The notes: a model not told the origin generated them from the sequence alone. Shown: positions 7,421 to 16,807, counted from the first letter of the stretch. The stretch: DNA of 64,000 nucleotides from JAFGPL01 sp963781805 (GCA_963781805.1 CAWAHF010000004.1:5952001-6016000), one strand, 5' to 3'. Numbers and translations: made by a program.

Positions 7421-9589
7421 TTATAATTGTTGTTTGGCACTATTGCCAACCGAATCTGTTACTTTAATTTCAAAATTTATCTCACGGATATCATCCAGCT
7501 TGACTCCTTTTAAAGGTTCTCCCTCAATAATTCCTTCAGGATTTAATTCCAGTCCTTCAGGAAGCTTACCTTCTGATATGCTCCATTTGTAAGGAGGTAC
7601 CCCGCCCATGGCTGCCAGGTACACTTTATATGGGAAGGAACATCTCGCATTTGGTATAGATTGGGTGATAATACTTAGTTCGAGCTTTTTCGATCTCCTT
7701 ATCCTGATAAAAATTATGATCATGATAAGCAGGAATATTGCTGTAGCAATGGCCAGAATCATTGCGATTGGTTTCCACCAGGCTTCAACTACTGATCTGA
7801 GTACCAATGTATAATTTTCGGAAAGTTCCTGTCCTGCCGGATCGGATACTTTAACCGAGAAAGTATATATTCCTTTACCATGAGGCTTTCCATAAAACCT
7901 GCCATTTTCAAACGATAGTCCGTTGGGTAGGTTCCCTTTTAGCTGCCAGTGTTTTGGTGTACCTCCGCCCTCGGTTGCTATAAAGAATTCGTACCTTGAA
8001 CCGGTTAGTAACACAGGTAATGTATCGGTTAGAATTTCAAGTTTATGAACAATTGAACCTTCCCCTGATTCAAGTATCTCAAATCCCAGAATTTTGACAG
8101 CAGAATTGCCGGCTTTGTCTTTCAGTTCGATATTGATATCTCCTTGCCAGGCCGAATTCGGCACTCCTTTGATTTTATTGTCTTCAAGCGTCAGTCCTTC
8201 GGGGAGTTCACCTTTTACACTCCACGAATAGGGAGGATAGCCGCCTTCTGCGCTTAAATCTCCTTCATAGGTAAATCCCTTTACAGCATCGGGCAGCTTA
8301 TTGGTTTTTATTTCAAGGTCGGGGATTGCCGGTTTTACATTAATTTGCATACTTCCTGATGCTTCAAGTTTCTGCGCATCACTTACTTCAACCGCAATTT
8401 CATATTTCCCTGGCTGTTCATACTTTACCATAAGCTTGCCGTTATTGCTCAGACTTATTTTCTCAGGATTATTACCGTTACCGGATAGTTTCCAGGAGTA
8501 TGGCGGGGTGCCTCCGGTAGCCGACAGATAAAGCTGGTAATCTTCACCGGCTTGTGCGGCAGGCAACGGATTCGCAGATAAGATCGTAAGTGGATCTATT
8601 TTTTCACGGGGTGCAGGCAATACGGTAAACTTGAGGTTGTTTTTGCTACTGGAATTACCTTCCCGGTCTTTAACTTCAAGCTGTGCATAATATTCTCCTG
8701 TAGTTTTGGGAATGCCAGATAAAAATCCACCTTCATCGATGTTGAGATCGGTACCTTCCACAGAACCGCTCCATTTGTATGGAGCATAGCCTCCCTCGGC
8801 AGCAAGCGCCAGCCGGTATCTTCTGCCTGTAATGGCTTTTGGAAGCGAATCGGTTTTGATTGCGAGCTTAGGGGGTGGAGGAGGTATTTCAGGCATCTTG
8901 ATAACTTCCACTTCTACTTTTTTGGTGGCTGAATTTCCGAACTGATCCCTACATGCTACTGTAATATTGTATTTTCCAGGTTCGCCTCCGATTTTACCTT
9001 CGAGCTTCCCTTTTTCATTCATGCTGATTCCTTTCAAATCGGAAGATTCGATTTTCCATGCATAGGGCAATTTACCACCCTGAACTGAGAATACGAGCGG
9101 ATATGCGGATCCGATAACGGCTTTTGGAATGACTTTATCTGTCATTATTTTCATGTCGCCAAATGGACTGGAATGAACTACGATTTCATAATCTTTCAGG
9201 TCAGATTTGTCTGTGGCAGTGTCTCCTACATCTACCTTAACAGTGAAGTTATAGGTTTCCTGAGGTTTAGTGATGTCTTTCAGTTTCGGGATTCCCTGTA
9301 TATAACCTGTGCTGGAATTTTTTATTTCGAGTCCTTCGGGCAGTTCACCTGAGATTATTTTCCAGTTGTATAATCCTCCTCCATCATTTGCCGAGAGCCA
9401 GACTTCGTAAGGATTTCCATGGTAAGCATCCGGCAATTTTTCGGTATTGATGCGCGGAATTCCAAACCGCAATCCTATCATTAAAATTACCAGGATAAGA
9501 ATGAAAGCCAATCCCCCAAGCGTATTTGCAAATACATCTACAAACGACAGGCTGAATACATTTTGATCATCGCTTTTTCTTCGTGCCAT
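7421..9589 (-). CDS. MotB/ExbD-like stator partner with tandem putative-Ig repeats
   Basis: 722 residues. The N-terminus (FSLSFVDVFANTLGGLAFIL, residues ~12-31) has the pattern of the MotB/ExbD membrane helix: a short cytoplasmic tail, then one helix with an Asp near its start (D18), the proton carrier in that family. Residues ~45-600 hold about six repeats of ~90 residues of the putative Ig type, each with a GGxPPYxWxxxG-LPxGL core and a GxxxGxP turn. A second hydrophobic segment (~604-629, IAMILAIATAIFLLIMIIIF) follows, then basic RIRRSKK and one more Ig repeat. The channel partner is encoded directly upstream (13 bp gap). MotB and ZorB instead carry OmpA-like peptidoglycan-binding domains; none is seen here. 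Confidence 0.8.
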   Translation of the reverse strand: MARRKSDDQNVFSLSFVDVFANTLGGLAFILILVILMIGLRFGIPRINTEKLPDAYHGNPYEVWLSANDGGGLYNWKIISGELPEGLEIKNSSTGYIQGIPKLKDITKPQETYNFTVKVDVGDTATDKSDLKDYEIVVHSSPFGDMKIMTDKVIPKAVIGSAYPLVFSVQGGKLPYAWKIESSDLKGISMNEKGKLEGKIGGEPGKYNITVACRDQFGNSATKKVEVEVIKMPEIPPPPPKLAIKTDSLPKAITGRRYRLALAAEGGYAPYKWSGSVEGTDLNIDEGGFLSGIPKTTGEYYAQLEVKDREGNSSSKNNLKFTVLPAPREKIDPLTILSANPLPAAQAGEDYQLYLSATGGTPPYSWKLSGNGNNPEKISLSNNGKLMVKYEQPGKYEIAVEVSDAQKLEASGSMQINVKPAIPDLEIKTNKLPDAVKGFTYEGDLSAEGGYPPYSWSVKGELPEGLTLEDNKIKGVPNSAWQGDINIELKDKAGNSAVKILGFEILESGEGSIVHKLEILTDTLPVLLTGSRYEFFIATEGGGTPKHWQLKGNLPNGLSFENGRFYGKPHGKGIYTFSVKVSDPAGQELSENYTLVLRSVVEAWWKPIAMILAIATAIFLLIMIIIFIRIRRSKKLELSIITQSIPNARCSFPYKVYLAAMGGVPPYKWSISEGKLPEGLELNPEGIIEGEPLKGVKLDDIREINFEIKVTDSVGNSAKQQL

Positions 9590-9602
9590 AACGAGACTAT
9601 TT

Positions 9603-10790
9603 TTAGCTTAACATTTTGTCATCCTTACTATCTGATTTCTTTGGTTTGCCGGATGAACCGTCCTTTTCTCCGGATAGTTTTTCAATGAGTTTTTTCAATT
9701 CCCTGGTTAATTCTACGATATGAACTGAAATATCGGGAGCTTTGACAGATTCGGTTTTTTCAATCAATTGCTTCATCAACAATAATACTCCGGATAGATC
9801 AACCTTTTTACTATCCAGATTTACTGTCGTAGAATTCAGGGCATTTAAATGCATGATAATGGATTCAAGCCTGTTTTCATATTCAATACGGCTTGAATTC
9901 AGGAGATTTTCAATGTCACGCATAGCAACTTGTAACACTTCTTTCAAATCTTCCGAAATCGTGCTGTGCAGCTTAAACCGGCTGGATATGTCATCCAGGC
10001 AGTACGAATCAATCTCTTCTAAAAAATTTCCGTATTTCCGGGTGGCTGATGATGTAAGGAACATACCGATAACACTTAGAATCAATGCAAGAAATGTAGT
10101 GTCGAATGCAACTCCCAGGCTGGTTGTAACGAGTGGAAGAAATTTCTTTATTTCCGAAAAGTTCTGCGCATTCTGAATGATATTCGCAAAACCCGACATT
10201 CCTACACCAATCCCAAGCACAGTTCCAATAAATCCAAGTGTGGGAATCAACCAGTTAAAATACTTCACGGACGAAAATCCGGAATCCATTTCGGAATATT
10301 CAATTTCACTTCTGAGTTTAAAATATTCGGTGAGTGCATTGGTATCCTGCGTATTGAATAACCTTTGCATTCCCTGCTTTATTCGTCTTACTATCAGACT
10401 ATCTTTTATAAGATCGAACTTTTCATTGGAAACATTTTTCAATACCGACTGTGAGTCGCTGAATACCATTGTTTCGGAAAGGTTTAATTCTGTTTTGGTA
10501 AACATAAATGCATAATGTTCGAATTTCACTTTGAATATGTTTACCAAAATCAAACCCAACATCACCCAAAAAAAGAAGACGGTAAAATATTGGATAAATC
10601 CACGGTGGATTAATAAGTCAACAACATACAGGGTGCCACCTGTATTGAAAATCTTAAGAAAAGGCACTAGTCCAAAAAAGATAAGTAAGGTCATGATGAC
10701 CGAACCTGTAAAGACTGCAATGAATTTTGAACGGCTGTTTTTTTCAAACCTGTAACCGAGCCTTGAACCAAGTGATAATTTTGCTTTCAT
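9603..10790 (-). CDS. MotA/TolQ/ExbB family proton channel protein
   Basis: 395 residues. Two hydrophobic helices lie near the N-terminus (~28-48 and ~70-88). After a cytoplasmic loop come the conserved third and fourth helices: LIPTLGFIGTVLGIGVGMSG (~170-190), the family hallmark with its Gly/Thr-rich channel face, and LVTTSLGVAFDTTFLALILS (~215-235). The C-terminal ~150 residues are a helical coiled coil ending in a Lys/Ser-rich tail. With the Asp-bearing partner encoded 13 bp downstream it should form an ion-driven stator in the inner membrane. It is the first gene of the operon; a good promoter lies at 11011-11041, leaving a leader of about 210 nt. Confidence 0.9.
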   Translation of the reverse strand: MKAKLSLGSRLGYRFEKNSRSKFIAVFTGSVIMTLLIFFGLVPFLKIFNTGGTLYVVDLLIHRGFIQYFTVFFFWVMLGLILVNIFKVKFEHYAFMFTKTELNLSETMVFSDSQSVLKNVSNEKFDLIKDSLIVRRIKQGMQRLFNTQDTNALTEYFKLRSEIEYSEMDSGFSSVKYFNWLIPTLGFIGTVLGIGVGMSGFANIIQNAQNFSEIKKFLPLVTTSLGVAFDTTFLALILSVIGMFLTSSATRKYGNFLEEIDSYCLDDISSRFKLHSTISEDLKEVLQVAMRDIENLLNSSRIEYENRLESIIMHLNALNSTTVNLDSKKVDLSGVLLLMKQLIEKTESVKAPDISVHIVELTRELKKLIEKLSGEKDGSSGKPKKSDSKDDKMLS

Positions 10791-11010
10791 TTCAATAGGG
10801 TAATATTTATATTATAAATAATTTCCAAATTATTTTCAGAATTGTTTTCTCAAATAATGCTGATCAGTTGGCGATTAAAATTGCCATAACCAGTTTTAGG
10901 GATGTCAAATAAAATAGTTTTTTTTCATAATATCAAACAATTAGTCAACAAATCAAGTTCAACCATCAATAAGTTTCAACTCTTTAAAAACATTTTCTGA
11001 ATTTTGATTT

Positions 11011-11041
11011 CAAATGTATTCTAAATAATAAGTCCGTTCAA
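11011..11041 (-). promoter_or_regulatory. Bacteroidota-type promoter for the Hsp70/stator operon
   Basis: On the minus strand a TTG (-33 box, 11041-11039) is followed after 20 bp by TACATTTG (11018-11011), an exact match to the TAnnTTTG -7 box of the Bacteroidota primary sigma factor. Transcription would begin near 11004, giving a ~210-nt 5' leader before the ATG at 10790. Seen in sequence; activity is inferred. Confidence 0.5.
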
Positions 11042-11070
11042 GGGGAAAAATCGCATGGTTTTTCCCCCTT
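11040..11070. repeat. Inverted repeat (stem-loop) between divergent genes
   Basis: AAGGGGAAAAA and TTTTTCCCCCTT pair around an 8-nt loop, with one bulged C. It touches the -33 element of the minus-strand promoter and has no U-tract following on the plus strand. It may be an operator or the foot of an old mobile element. Confidence 0.55.
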
Positions 11071-11176
11071 GTAAAAGAACAAACTCAGAATCTGTTCCTA
11101 TTATGTTAATTTTAAATTTTTAATAGTTTTGCAGACCTAAGAATAAATTGTTTATTTTGATTGTCAGCTATAATTT

Positions 11177-14122
11177 ATGATACAAGAAACCGAACTTTAT
11201 ACACAATTTGAGGTCCTTTCAACGCAGATGGAAGGAGATCTTCTGTACGATAAAACCTCCAGGTTCATTTATTCAACGGATGCTTCGGCCTACCGCGAAA
11301 GGCCGCTTGCAGTTGCTCGTCCGAAAACTACCGGTGATATTCAAAAACTTATCGGTTTTGCCAGAGACCAAAAGATTGGACTAATACCGCGTACTGCAGG
11401 TACATCGTTGGCCGGACAGGTAGTTGGAAACGGGATAATTGTGGATGTATCCAGGTATTTTACCAATATTATCGAAGTAAACCGTGAAGAAAAGTGGGTA
11501 CGAGTGCAACCCGGAGTCATTCTCGATGAGCTCAACCTTTACCTGAAAGACTACGGTTTGTTTTTTGGACCTGAAACTTCAACATCAAACCGGTGTATGA
11601 TTGGAGGAATGGTCGGCAACAATGCCTGCGGGGCACACTCATTGATTTATGGCAGTACACGGGATCACCTTTTAAGTGTCAAAGCCATTCTTAGCGATGG
11701 CAGTGAAATTGAATTCATTGAGTTAACCGGTTCGGAATTTAATCAAAAACTTCAGGGAGAAAGTTTTGAGAATAAACTTTATCAGAACATACATACAATA
11801 CTCGGTTCTGAAGAAAATCAGGAAGAAATAAGAGATCAGTATCCTGATCCGGCTGTGAAAAGAAGAAACAATGGGTATGCTATTGATCTGCTGCTGGAAT
11901 CTGATCCATTTACAAAAAACAAGAGACCTTTTAATTTCTGCAAACTGATTGCAGGTTCGGAAGGCACACTTGCATTTATCACTGAAATAAAGCTTAATCT
12001 GGTACCGGTACCTCCAAAACACAAGGGATTGATTTGTGTGCATTTTGAATCGTTGGAACAGGCTCTTCAGGCAAACCTGATAGCCCTGAAACATAAGCCC
12101 GGAGCTATTGAGTTGATGGATAAATTTATCCTTGATTGTACCAAAGCAAATATTGAGCAGCGCAAAAACAGATTTTTTGTCAGAGGCGAGCCTACAGCTA
12201 TTATGATTATTGAATTTGCCCGGGAATCGATGGAAGAGATTGAAGAATTGCGAAACGTGATTGAAAAGGAAATTCGTGCTGCCGGTTACGGATATCATTT
12301 TCCATTAATTACAGGTAGTGATATCAATAAAGTCTGGGCCTTGCGCAAAGCCGGTCTTGGCGTGCTGGCAAATATACCCGGAGATGCGAAACCGGTTTCA
12401 GTCATTGAAGATACGGCAGTGAATCCAAAGGTATTGCCCGAATACATTGCCGATATCAAAGAGATGCTGAGTAAATATGATCTTGAATGTGTTTTTCATG
12501 CCCATATTGCTACCGGTGAGTTGCATCTTCGTCCGGTGCTGAATCTTAAAAATCCTGAGCATGTAGTGCTTTTCAGGACTGTTGCCACAGAAACGGCAAA
12601 GATAGTTAAAAAGCATAGAGGTTCACTCAGTGGTGAACATGGCGACGGCAGATTGCGCGGAGAGTTTATTCCACTCATGGTTGGTGAGAAAAACTATGCA
12701 TTGATTAAAGAGATTAAGAAAACCTGGGATCCGCTGAATATATTCAATCCCGGGAAGATTGTGAATACCCCTTCGATGAATACCAGTCTGCGGTATGAAG
12801 CGGGCACTGAAATGAATTCTATTGAAACGGTTTTTGATTATTCCTCATCGCTAGGATTCATGCGGCTGGTGGAAATGTGCAATGGTTCGGGAGATTGCAG
12901 AAAATCTGCTCTAATTGGCGGAACCATGTGTCCCAGCTATATGGCTACCAAAGATGAGAATACCACTACCCGGGCGCGTGCAAATATGTTGAGAGAGGTA
13001 TTGACCAACTCAAAAAAGAAGAATCCGTTTGATGACAAAGAGCTGTATAATATTCTCGATTTATGCTTATCCTGCAAGGGATGTAAATCGGAATGCCCCT
13101 CGAATGTAGATATGGCAAAGCTGAAAGCAGAATTTCTGCAGCATTATTACGATTCTCACCGCATCCCCATACGAACTAAACTTATAGCTTACATTACGAC
13201 TATTAATAAGCTTGCTTCCATTGTTCCAGGTATATACAACTGGTTTATTTCGAACAAAATGATTTCTACCATTATTAAGAAATCCATCGGATTTGCAGTG
13301 AAACGAAGCATGCCAAAACTTCATAAACAGACATTAAACAGATGGCTGGGTAAAAATCTGACCAAACTGAATAGTGAAATTAAAAACCCTAAAAGCCTGG
13401 TATATCTTTTTGTGGATGAATTTACCAATTTCAACGATGTGCCAACCGGCATTGTGACTGTGAAATTGCTTACTAAGCTTGGATTTCCTGTGAAATTAGT
13501 TAAACATAGCCTGAGCGGCAGAACATTTATTTCGAAAGGGCTGTTACGCAAAGCGAAAAAGTTTGCCATTGAGAATGTAATAATCTTTAAAGACATTATC
13601 ACCAACGAATCGCCGTTGGTAGGAATTGAACCGTCAGCTATTCTTGCGTTCCGTGACGAATATCCCGATTTGGTGGGAGAAGAACTTAAAAAAGAAGCTG
13701 ATGTACTGGCTAAAAATGTATTTATTATCGATGAATTTTTGGCCGTAATGTATGAGGCAGGTAACATTGACCGTAATCTGTTTACTTCTGAAACGAAGGA
13801 AATCAAACTGCATGGACATTGCCAGCAAAAATCTGTTGCCTCCACGGGTCCCACAAAAGCTATGCTTGGAATACCGGTAAATTACAAGGTGGATGAAATT
13901 AAATCCGGTTGCTGCGGTATGGCAGGTTCGTTTGGGTTTGAGAAAGAGCATTATGATCTCTCCATGAAAGTAGGAGAACTGGTGTTATTTCCTGAAGTAA
14001 GAAAAGCATCTGCCGAAACCATTATATCGGCTCCCGGAACCAGTTGCCGGCACCAAATATTGGATGGTACAGGGAGAACTGCCTTGCATCCGGTGGAAGT
14101 GCTTTATCAGGCGTTGAAGTAG
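11177..14122 (+). CDS. FAD-binding and (4Fe-4S) fused D-2-hydroxyacid dehydrogenase
   Basis: 981 residues, a fusion of a GlcD-type flavoprotein and a GlcF-type iron-sulfur protein, as in YdiJ-like D-lactate/D-2-hydroxyglutarate dehydrogenases. Residues ~40-260 are the FAD-binding PCMH fold (PRTAGTSLAGQVV; TSNRCMIGGMVGNNACGAHS). The FAD-linked oxidase C-terminal domain follows, with HAHIATGELHLRP and SLSGEHGDGRLRGEF. Then come 4Fe-4S ligands (CLSCKGCKSECPSNVD) and a cysteine-rich CCG domain (LHGHCQQKS and SGCCGMAGSFGFE). It probably oxidises a D-2-hydroxyacid such as D-lactate and passes electrons to the quinone pool or a ferredoxin-like carrier; the exact substrate cannot be read. No signal peptide. 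It stands alone, divergent from the stator operon and convergent with the GH146 gene. Confidence 0.9.
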   Translation: MIQETELYTQFEVLSTQMEGDLLYDKTSRFIYSTDASAYRERPLAVARPKTTGDIQKLIGFARDQKIGLIPRTAGTSLAGQVVGNGIIVDVSRYFTNIIEVNREEKWVRVQPGVILDELNLYLKDYGLFFGPETSTSNRCMIGGMVGNNACGAHSLIYGSTRDHLLSVKAILSDGSEIEFIELTGSEFNQKLQGESFENKLYQNIHTILGSEENQEEIRDQYPDPAVKRRNNGYAIDLLLESDPFTKNKRPFNFCKLIAGSEGTLAFITEIKLNLVPVPPKHKGLICVHFESLEQALQANLIALKHKPGAIELMDKFILDCTKANIEQRKNRFFVRGEPTAIMIIEFARESMEEIEELRNVIEKEIRAAGYGYHFPLITGSDINKVWALRKAGLGVLANIPGDAKPVSVIEDTAVNPKVLPEYIADIKEMLSKYDLECVFHAHIATGELHLRPVLNLKNPEHVVLFRTVATETAKIVKKHRGSLSGEHGDGRLRGEFIPLMVGEKNYALIKEIKKTWDPLNIFNPGKIVNTPSMNTSLRYEAGTEMNSIETVFDYSSSLGFMRLVEMCNGSGDCRKSALIGGTMCPSYMATKDENTTTRARANMLREVLTNSKKKNPFDDKELYNILDLCLSCKGCKSECPSNVDMAKLKAEFLQHYYDSHRIPIRTKLIAYITTINKLASIVPGIYNWFISNKMISTIIKKSIGFAVKRSMPKLHKQTLNRWLGKNLTKLNSEIKNPKSLVYLFVDEFTNFNDVPTGIVTVKLLTKLGFPVKLVKHSLSGRTFISKGLLRKAKKFAIENVIIFKDIITNESPLVGIEPSAILAFRDEYPDLVGEELKKEADVLAKNVFIIDEFLAVMYEAGNIDRNLFTSETKEIKLHGHCQQKSVASTGPTKAMLGIPVNYKVDEIKSGCCGMAGSFGFEKEHYDLSMKVGELVLFPEVRKASAETIISAPGTSCRHQILDGTGRTALHPVEVLYQALK

Positions 14123-14449
14123 AAAGGCATCTGCTCCTTCAGAATTAATTACGGATTATTGTTTAATCACCCTTACTACTCGCTCTTTCGGATTTGCAAT
14201 CCGAAAGTATATTATTTCCAGAATACAATCCATTTAAACCAAATTTAGCAATAACTGTATTAATTTATTATTTTCTATGGTTCAGATATTTGGATTTTAA
14301 ATCCAATTTTTAAAGCATCCGGATTACAAATCCGGATGAGTAGCCAAGTTAGCCTCAGCTCTTTCGGATTGCAAATCCGAAAGTTAATATTTCTGGATTT
14401 GTAATCCGGTATTTAAATTTAATCAATCAAATCCGGAAGAGCATCTATA
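14123..14449. repeat. Cluster of five palindromic repeats (GGATT...AATCC family)
   Basis: This 327-bp region between convergent genes holds five stem-loops of one family: 14185-14207 (arms CTTTCGGATT/AATCCGAAAG, loop TGC), 14290-14306 (TTGGATTT/AAATCCAA), 14316-14338 (CATCCGGATT/AATCCGGATG, loop ACA), 14361-14383 (CTTTCGGATT/AATCCGAAAG, loop GCA) and 14393-14409 (CTGGATT/AATCCGG). A half-copy follows near 14430. They may end transcription from both sides or be a REP-like dispersed element. No gene. Confidence 0.8.
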
Positions 14450-16807
14450 TTATAACCTTATTACCCTTACCCCAAAGATCGGACCTGCTGTACTATTTTG
14501 GTGTGCAAGAAATTTAACAGTAATGCTTTTCTGGTTTTTCAGAAGTTCCTGTGGAATGATGTACTGTACATCAATAAACCGGTTTTCCTCCCGGTATAGG
14601 ATGTCTTCCGATATTAGCAATTTGTTATTGATCAGGATATCGAATTTTTTCGTCCCCGGCAAACCGATGAAATAATCCACATCCAAAGCCACAGTTTTAC
14701 CAGGCAATGTTTTCAACTGGTAGGAAAACCATCCTTCACGGCTTTCCCTGTATAGTCTTTCCTTGAAGGTTCCGCTTCGTGAATTTTCGTTTTTAAGGTT
14801 ATGCCCGTATTCGGAAATTGAATCTCCTGTCATTACCTGATCAATGGTCTTGTCCTCAATATCTCTCCTGCGGGCCGTATAGATATGATATATCGATTCC
14901 AGTGATCTCCAACCTGATTCATCCTTTAAATCCCAGTAAACCGAATAGTGTTTGTCGTAGATGGAGTAGAAAGGCCTTAACAGAACATCCCTGGGTCGGC
15001 CAACGTTCCGGGTTAAGAATTGGTTTGTTTTTCCAATAACAGGTTCGGTCCAGTCAGTGGGATCACGGTCGCTGGTGACAAAAACCGGAACATAAAGAAG
15101 ATCATTTACATTTAGATCATCTTTGGGACCAAGTTCACCTGCCATCAACACCGGACCGTAGAAAATGGCAACCTTGTTATTGTCATCAGGCATGGCTTCA
15201 AGTCTTAACGAAAAGGGGAATTTAACTTCAATTTTGTCACTGTCTTCCCATGTTCTGTTCATGGCAATATAACTACCGGGTTTCTGTTTTATATGGTGTT
15301 TTTTACCATTTATTCTGATTTCCATGTCATTCTTTGCCCAGGAAGGATAACGCAACTGAAAAGTGAGCTTTGTCGGATTCTCGCATCTTAGAAAGAAGCT
15401 TGTGCCTTGCTCATCGGGAAATTTCGTTTCCTGTCGCAGCACTATTCCTTTATCCTTCCAGGTAAGCTCTGATGCAATAAACTGATTGATAAACAGTTCT
15501 TCGTCATTGCGGAAGTAAATGTCTGACTCGTACTTGGAATGACTTTCCATACCGGTGCCAACACAGCAGGTAAAGCCGAACGGATCCTGAAATTCTTTTA
15601 TTCCGCCCATATCCAGGGATAAATTATAAATTACCCTTCCATCCATGGGATGCTGTGATGCATGAATATGATTCAACATTGCCCGTTCGTAATATTCAGC
15701 GGCTTCTGCAGATGCATTCCACATAAAAATATGGGTAGTGAGCTTTAACATATTGTATACATTACACGATTCGGTGGTATTCGGTCCAAGCCGATTGCGA
15801 AGCCTGTCCGGTTGGCCAAAATACTCATAATTGCCATTTCCTCCGGTTACATAAGAATGATGGTGAACTACACGCTCCCAGAAAAACTCTGCAGTATTCC
15901 TGTCAGAAGAGTCTCCCGTAAGCTCGTATTGCCGGGCAAGACCAATGATTTTTGGAATCTGGGTATTGGCATGCTTACCCGGCAGGATATCTATCCCAGC
16001 TTGCAACGAATCCAAAATCGCCTTATCGTAAAATTTCATGGCCAGGGTAAGGTATTTTTGGTTTTTAGTGTCCCCATATAAATCGGCCAGTACTTCATTT
16101 ATTCCGCCATATTCACAGCGAAGCATTTGCTGTATGGAGCTGTCTGGTAAATTCTGAACAATGGTTCCAATCCAGTCGGCGAACTTTTTTTCAATTTCAA
16201 GCGCTTTATAATTTTCGCACAGATGGTAGGCATCACGAAGTCCCGCCATCACTTTGTGACAGGTGTAAAAAGGCGACCACAGACCGTTCAGGTTAAAACC
16301 CGAGGAAATGATCTCTCCTTTTGCTACTTCCTCTTCCAGAATTCTTTTTTCATCAGGAATTGCACCGATGTATCCGTTGCTGTCCGCCAATTGACAACTA
16401 TCAAGTTCACTTACCATATAATTTACCCGTTCAAGAAATCCGGTATCACCAGTGCTCTGATACATCAATGCGCAAGCGCTCAGAAAATGTCCAAGGCTGT
16501 GACCGGCAATGGTCATGTCTTCCCAGCCATGATATTTTTCAGCTTTGGGTATCAGTCCCGCTTCGGCTCGGAATCCAGCCAAAAAGCGATCGGGTTCATA
16601 CTTGAGCAAGGATTTGATATTAAGTTCCAGAGAAGTCTTAAAGGGTCCGTCAAGTAATTTTACATCCTTCAACATGAATGGAAGTGCACGGAATGCAACT
16701 ACTTCATTTCCTACATTTTGAATATAAATCTCTTTCTTCCGATTACATCTGGTGAATAATAAAAATGTAATCAATATAAACAGAGAGCTATAAAGTTTCA
16801 GTTTCAT
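14450..16807 (-). CDS. GH146/GH127-type beta-L-arabinofuranosidase (lipoprotein)
   Basis: 785 residues. A lipoprotein-like signal (LFTRC, Cys21) leads into the DUF1680-type (alpha/alpha)6 barrel of the GH127/GH146 group; LLDGPF, YEPDRFLAGFR and GWEDMTIAGHSLGHFLSA are typical of the GH146 branch. The zinc-thiolate site of this group is visible: Glu346 and Cys348 (TTESCNVY) and the Cys pair 414-415 (GFTCCVGTG), one of which is the nucleophile. The enzyme removes beta-linked L-arabinofuranose, as found on hydroxyproline arabinosides and on pectic side chains. It is a close paralogue of the gene at 19278-21635 (same length after start correction; many identical blocks) and lies 48 bp downstream of the GH97 gene, so the two are probably co-transcribed. 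Location: periplasm or outer membrane. Confidence 0.85.
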   Translation of the reverse strand: MKLKLYSSLFILITFLLFTRCNRKKEIYIQNVGNEVVAFRALPFMLKDVKLLDGPFKTSLELNIKSLLKYEPDRFLAGFRAEAGLIPKAEKYHGWEDMTIAGHSLGHFLSACALMYQSTGDTGFLERVNYMVSELDSCQLADSNGYIGAIPDEKRILEEEVAKGEIISSGFNLNGLWSPFYTCHKVMAGLRDAYHLCENYKALEIEKKFADWIGTIVQNLPDSSIQQMLRCEYGGINEVLADLYGDTKNQKYLTLAMKFYDKAILDSLQAGIDILPGKHANTQIPKIIGLARQYELTGDSSDRNTAEFFWERVVHHHSYVTGGNGNYEYFGQPDRLRNRLGPNTTESCNVYNMLKLTTHIFMWNASAEAAEYYERAMLNHIHASQHPMDGRVIYNLSLDMGGIKEFQDPFGFTCCVGTGMESHSKYESDIYFRNDEELFINQFIASELTWKDKGIVLRQETKFPDEQGTSFFLRCENPTKLTFQLRYPSWAKNDMEIRINGKKHHIKQKPGSYIAMNRTWEDSDKIEVKFPFSLRLEAMPDDNNKVAIFYGPVLMAGELGPKDDLNVNDLLYVPVFVTSDRDPTDWTEPVIGKTNQFLTRNVGRPRDVLLRPFYSIYDKHYSVYWDLKDESGWRSLESIYHIYTARRRDIEDKTIDQVMTGDSISEYGHNLKNENSRSGTFKERLYRESREGWFSYQLKTLPGKTVALDVDYFIGLPGTKKFDILINNKLLISEDILYREENRFIDVQYIIPQELLKNQKSITVKFLAHQNSTAGPIFGVRVIRL

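Larger units (their letters stand above)
10791..11176. other. Divergent intergenic region with promoter and hairpin
   Basis: This 386-bp AT-rich region separates the minus-strand operon from the plus-strand dehydrogenase. It holds a well-formed minus-strand promoter (11011-11041), a strong stem-loop (11040-11070) and a weaker plus-strand -7 box at 11124-11131 (TAGTTTTG) without a clear -33 element. No open reading frame of note. Confidence 0.6.

Noticed and set aside
1..10790. Zorya anti-phage system
   Set aside because: The MotA/MotB-like pair is present, but ZorB's OmpA-like domain and ZorC/ZorD or ZorE are not seen, and Hsp70, Ig repeats and VWA are not Zorya parts. Kept as an uncharacterised system.
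11124..11131. TAGTTTTG as -7 box for the FAD/Fe-S dehydrogenase gene
   Set aside because: Matches TAnnTTTG, but there is no TTG at the right distance upstream; too weak to list as a promoter.
14123..14449. CRISPR array
   Set aside because: The repeats are short palindromes of differing sequence and spacing, with no uniform spacers and no cas genes in the window.
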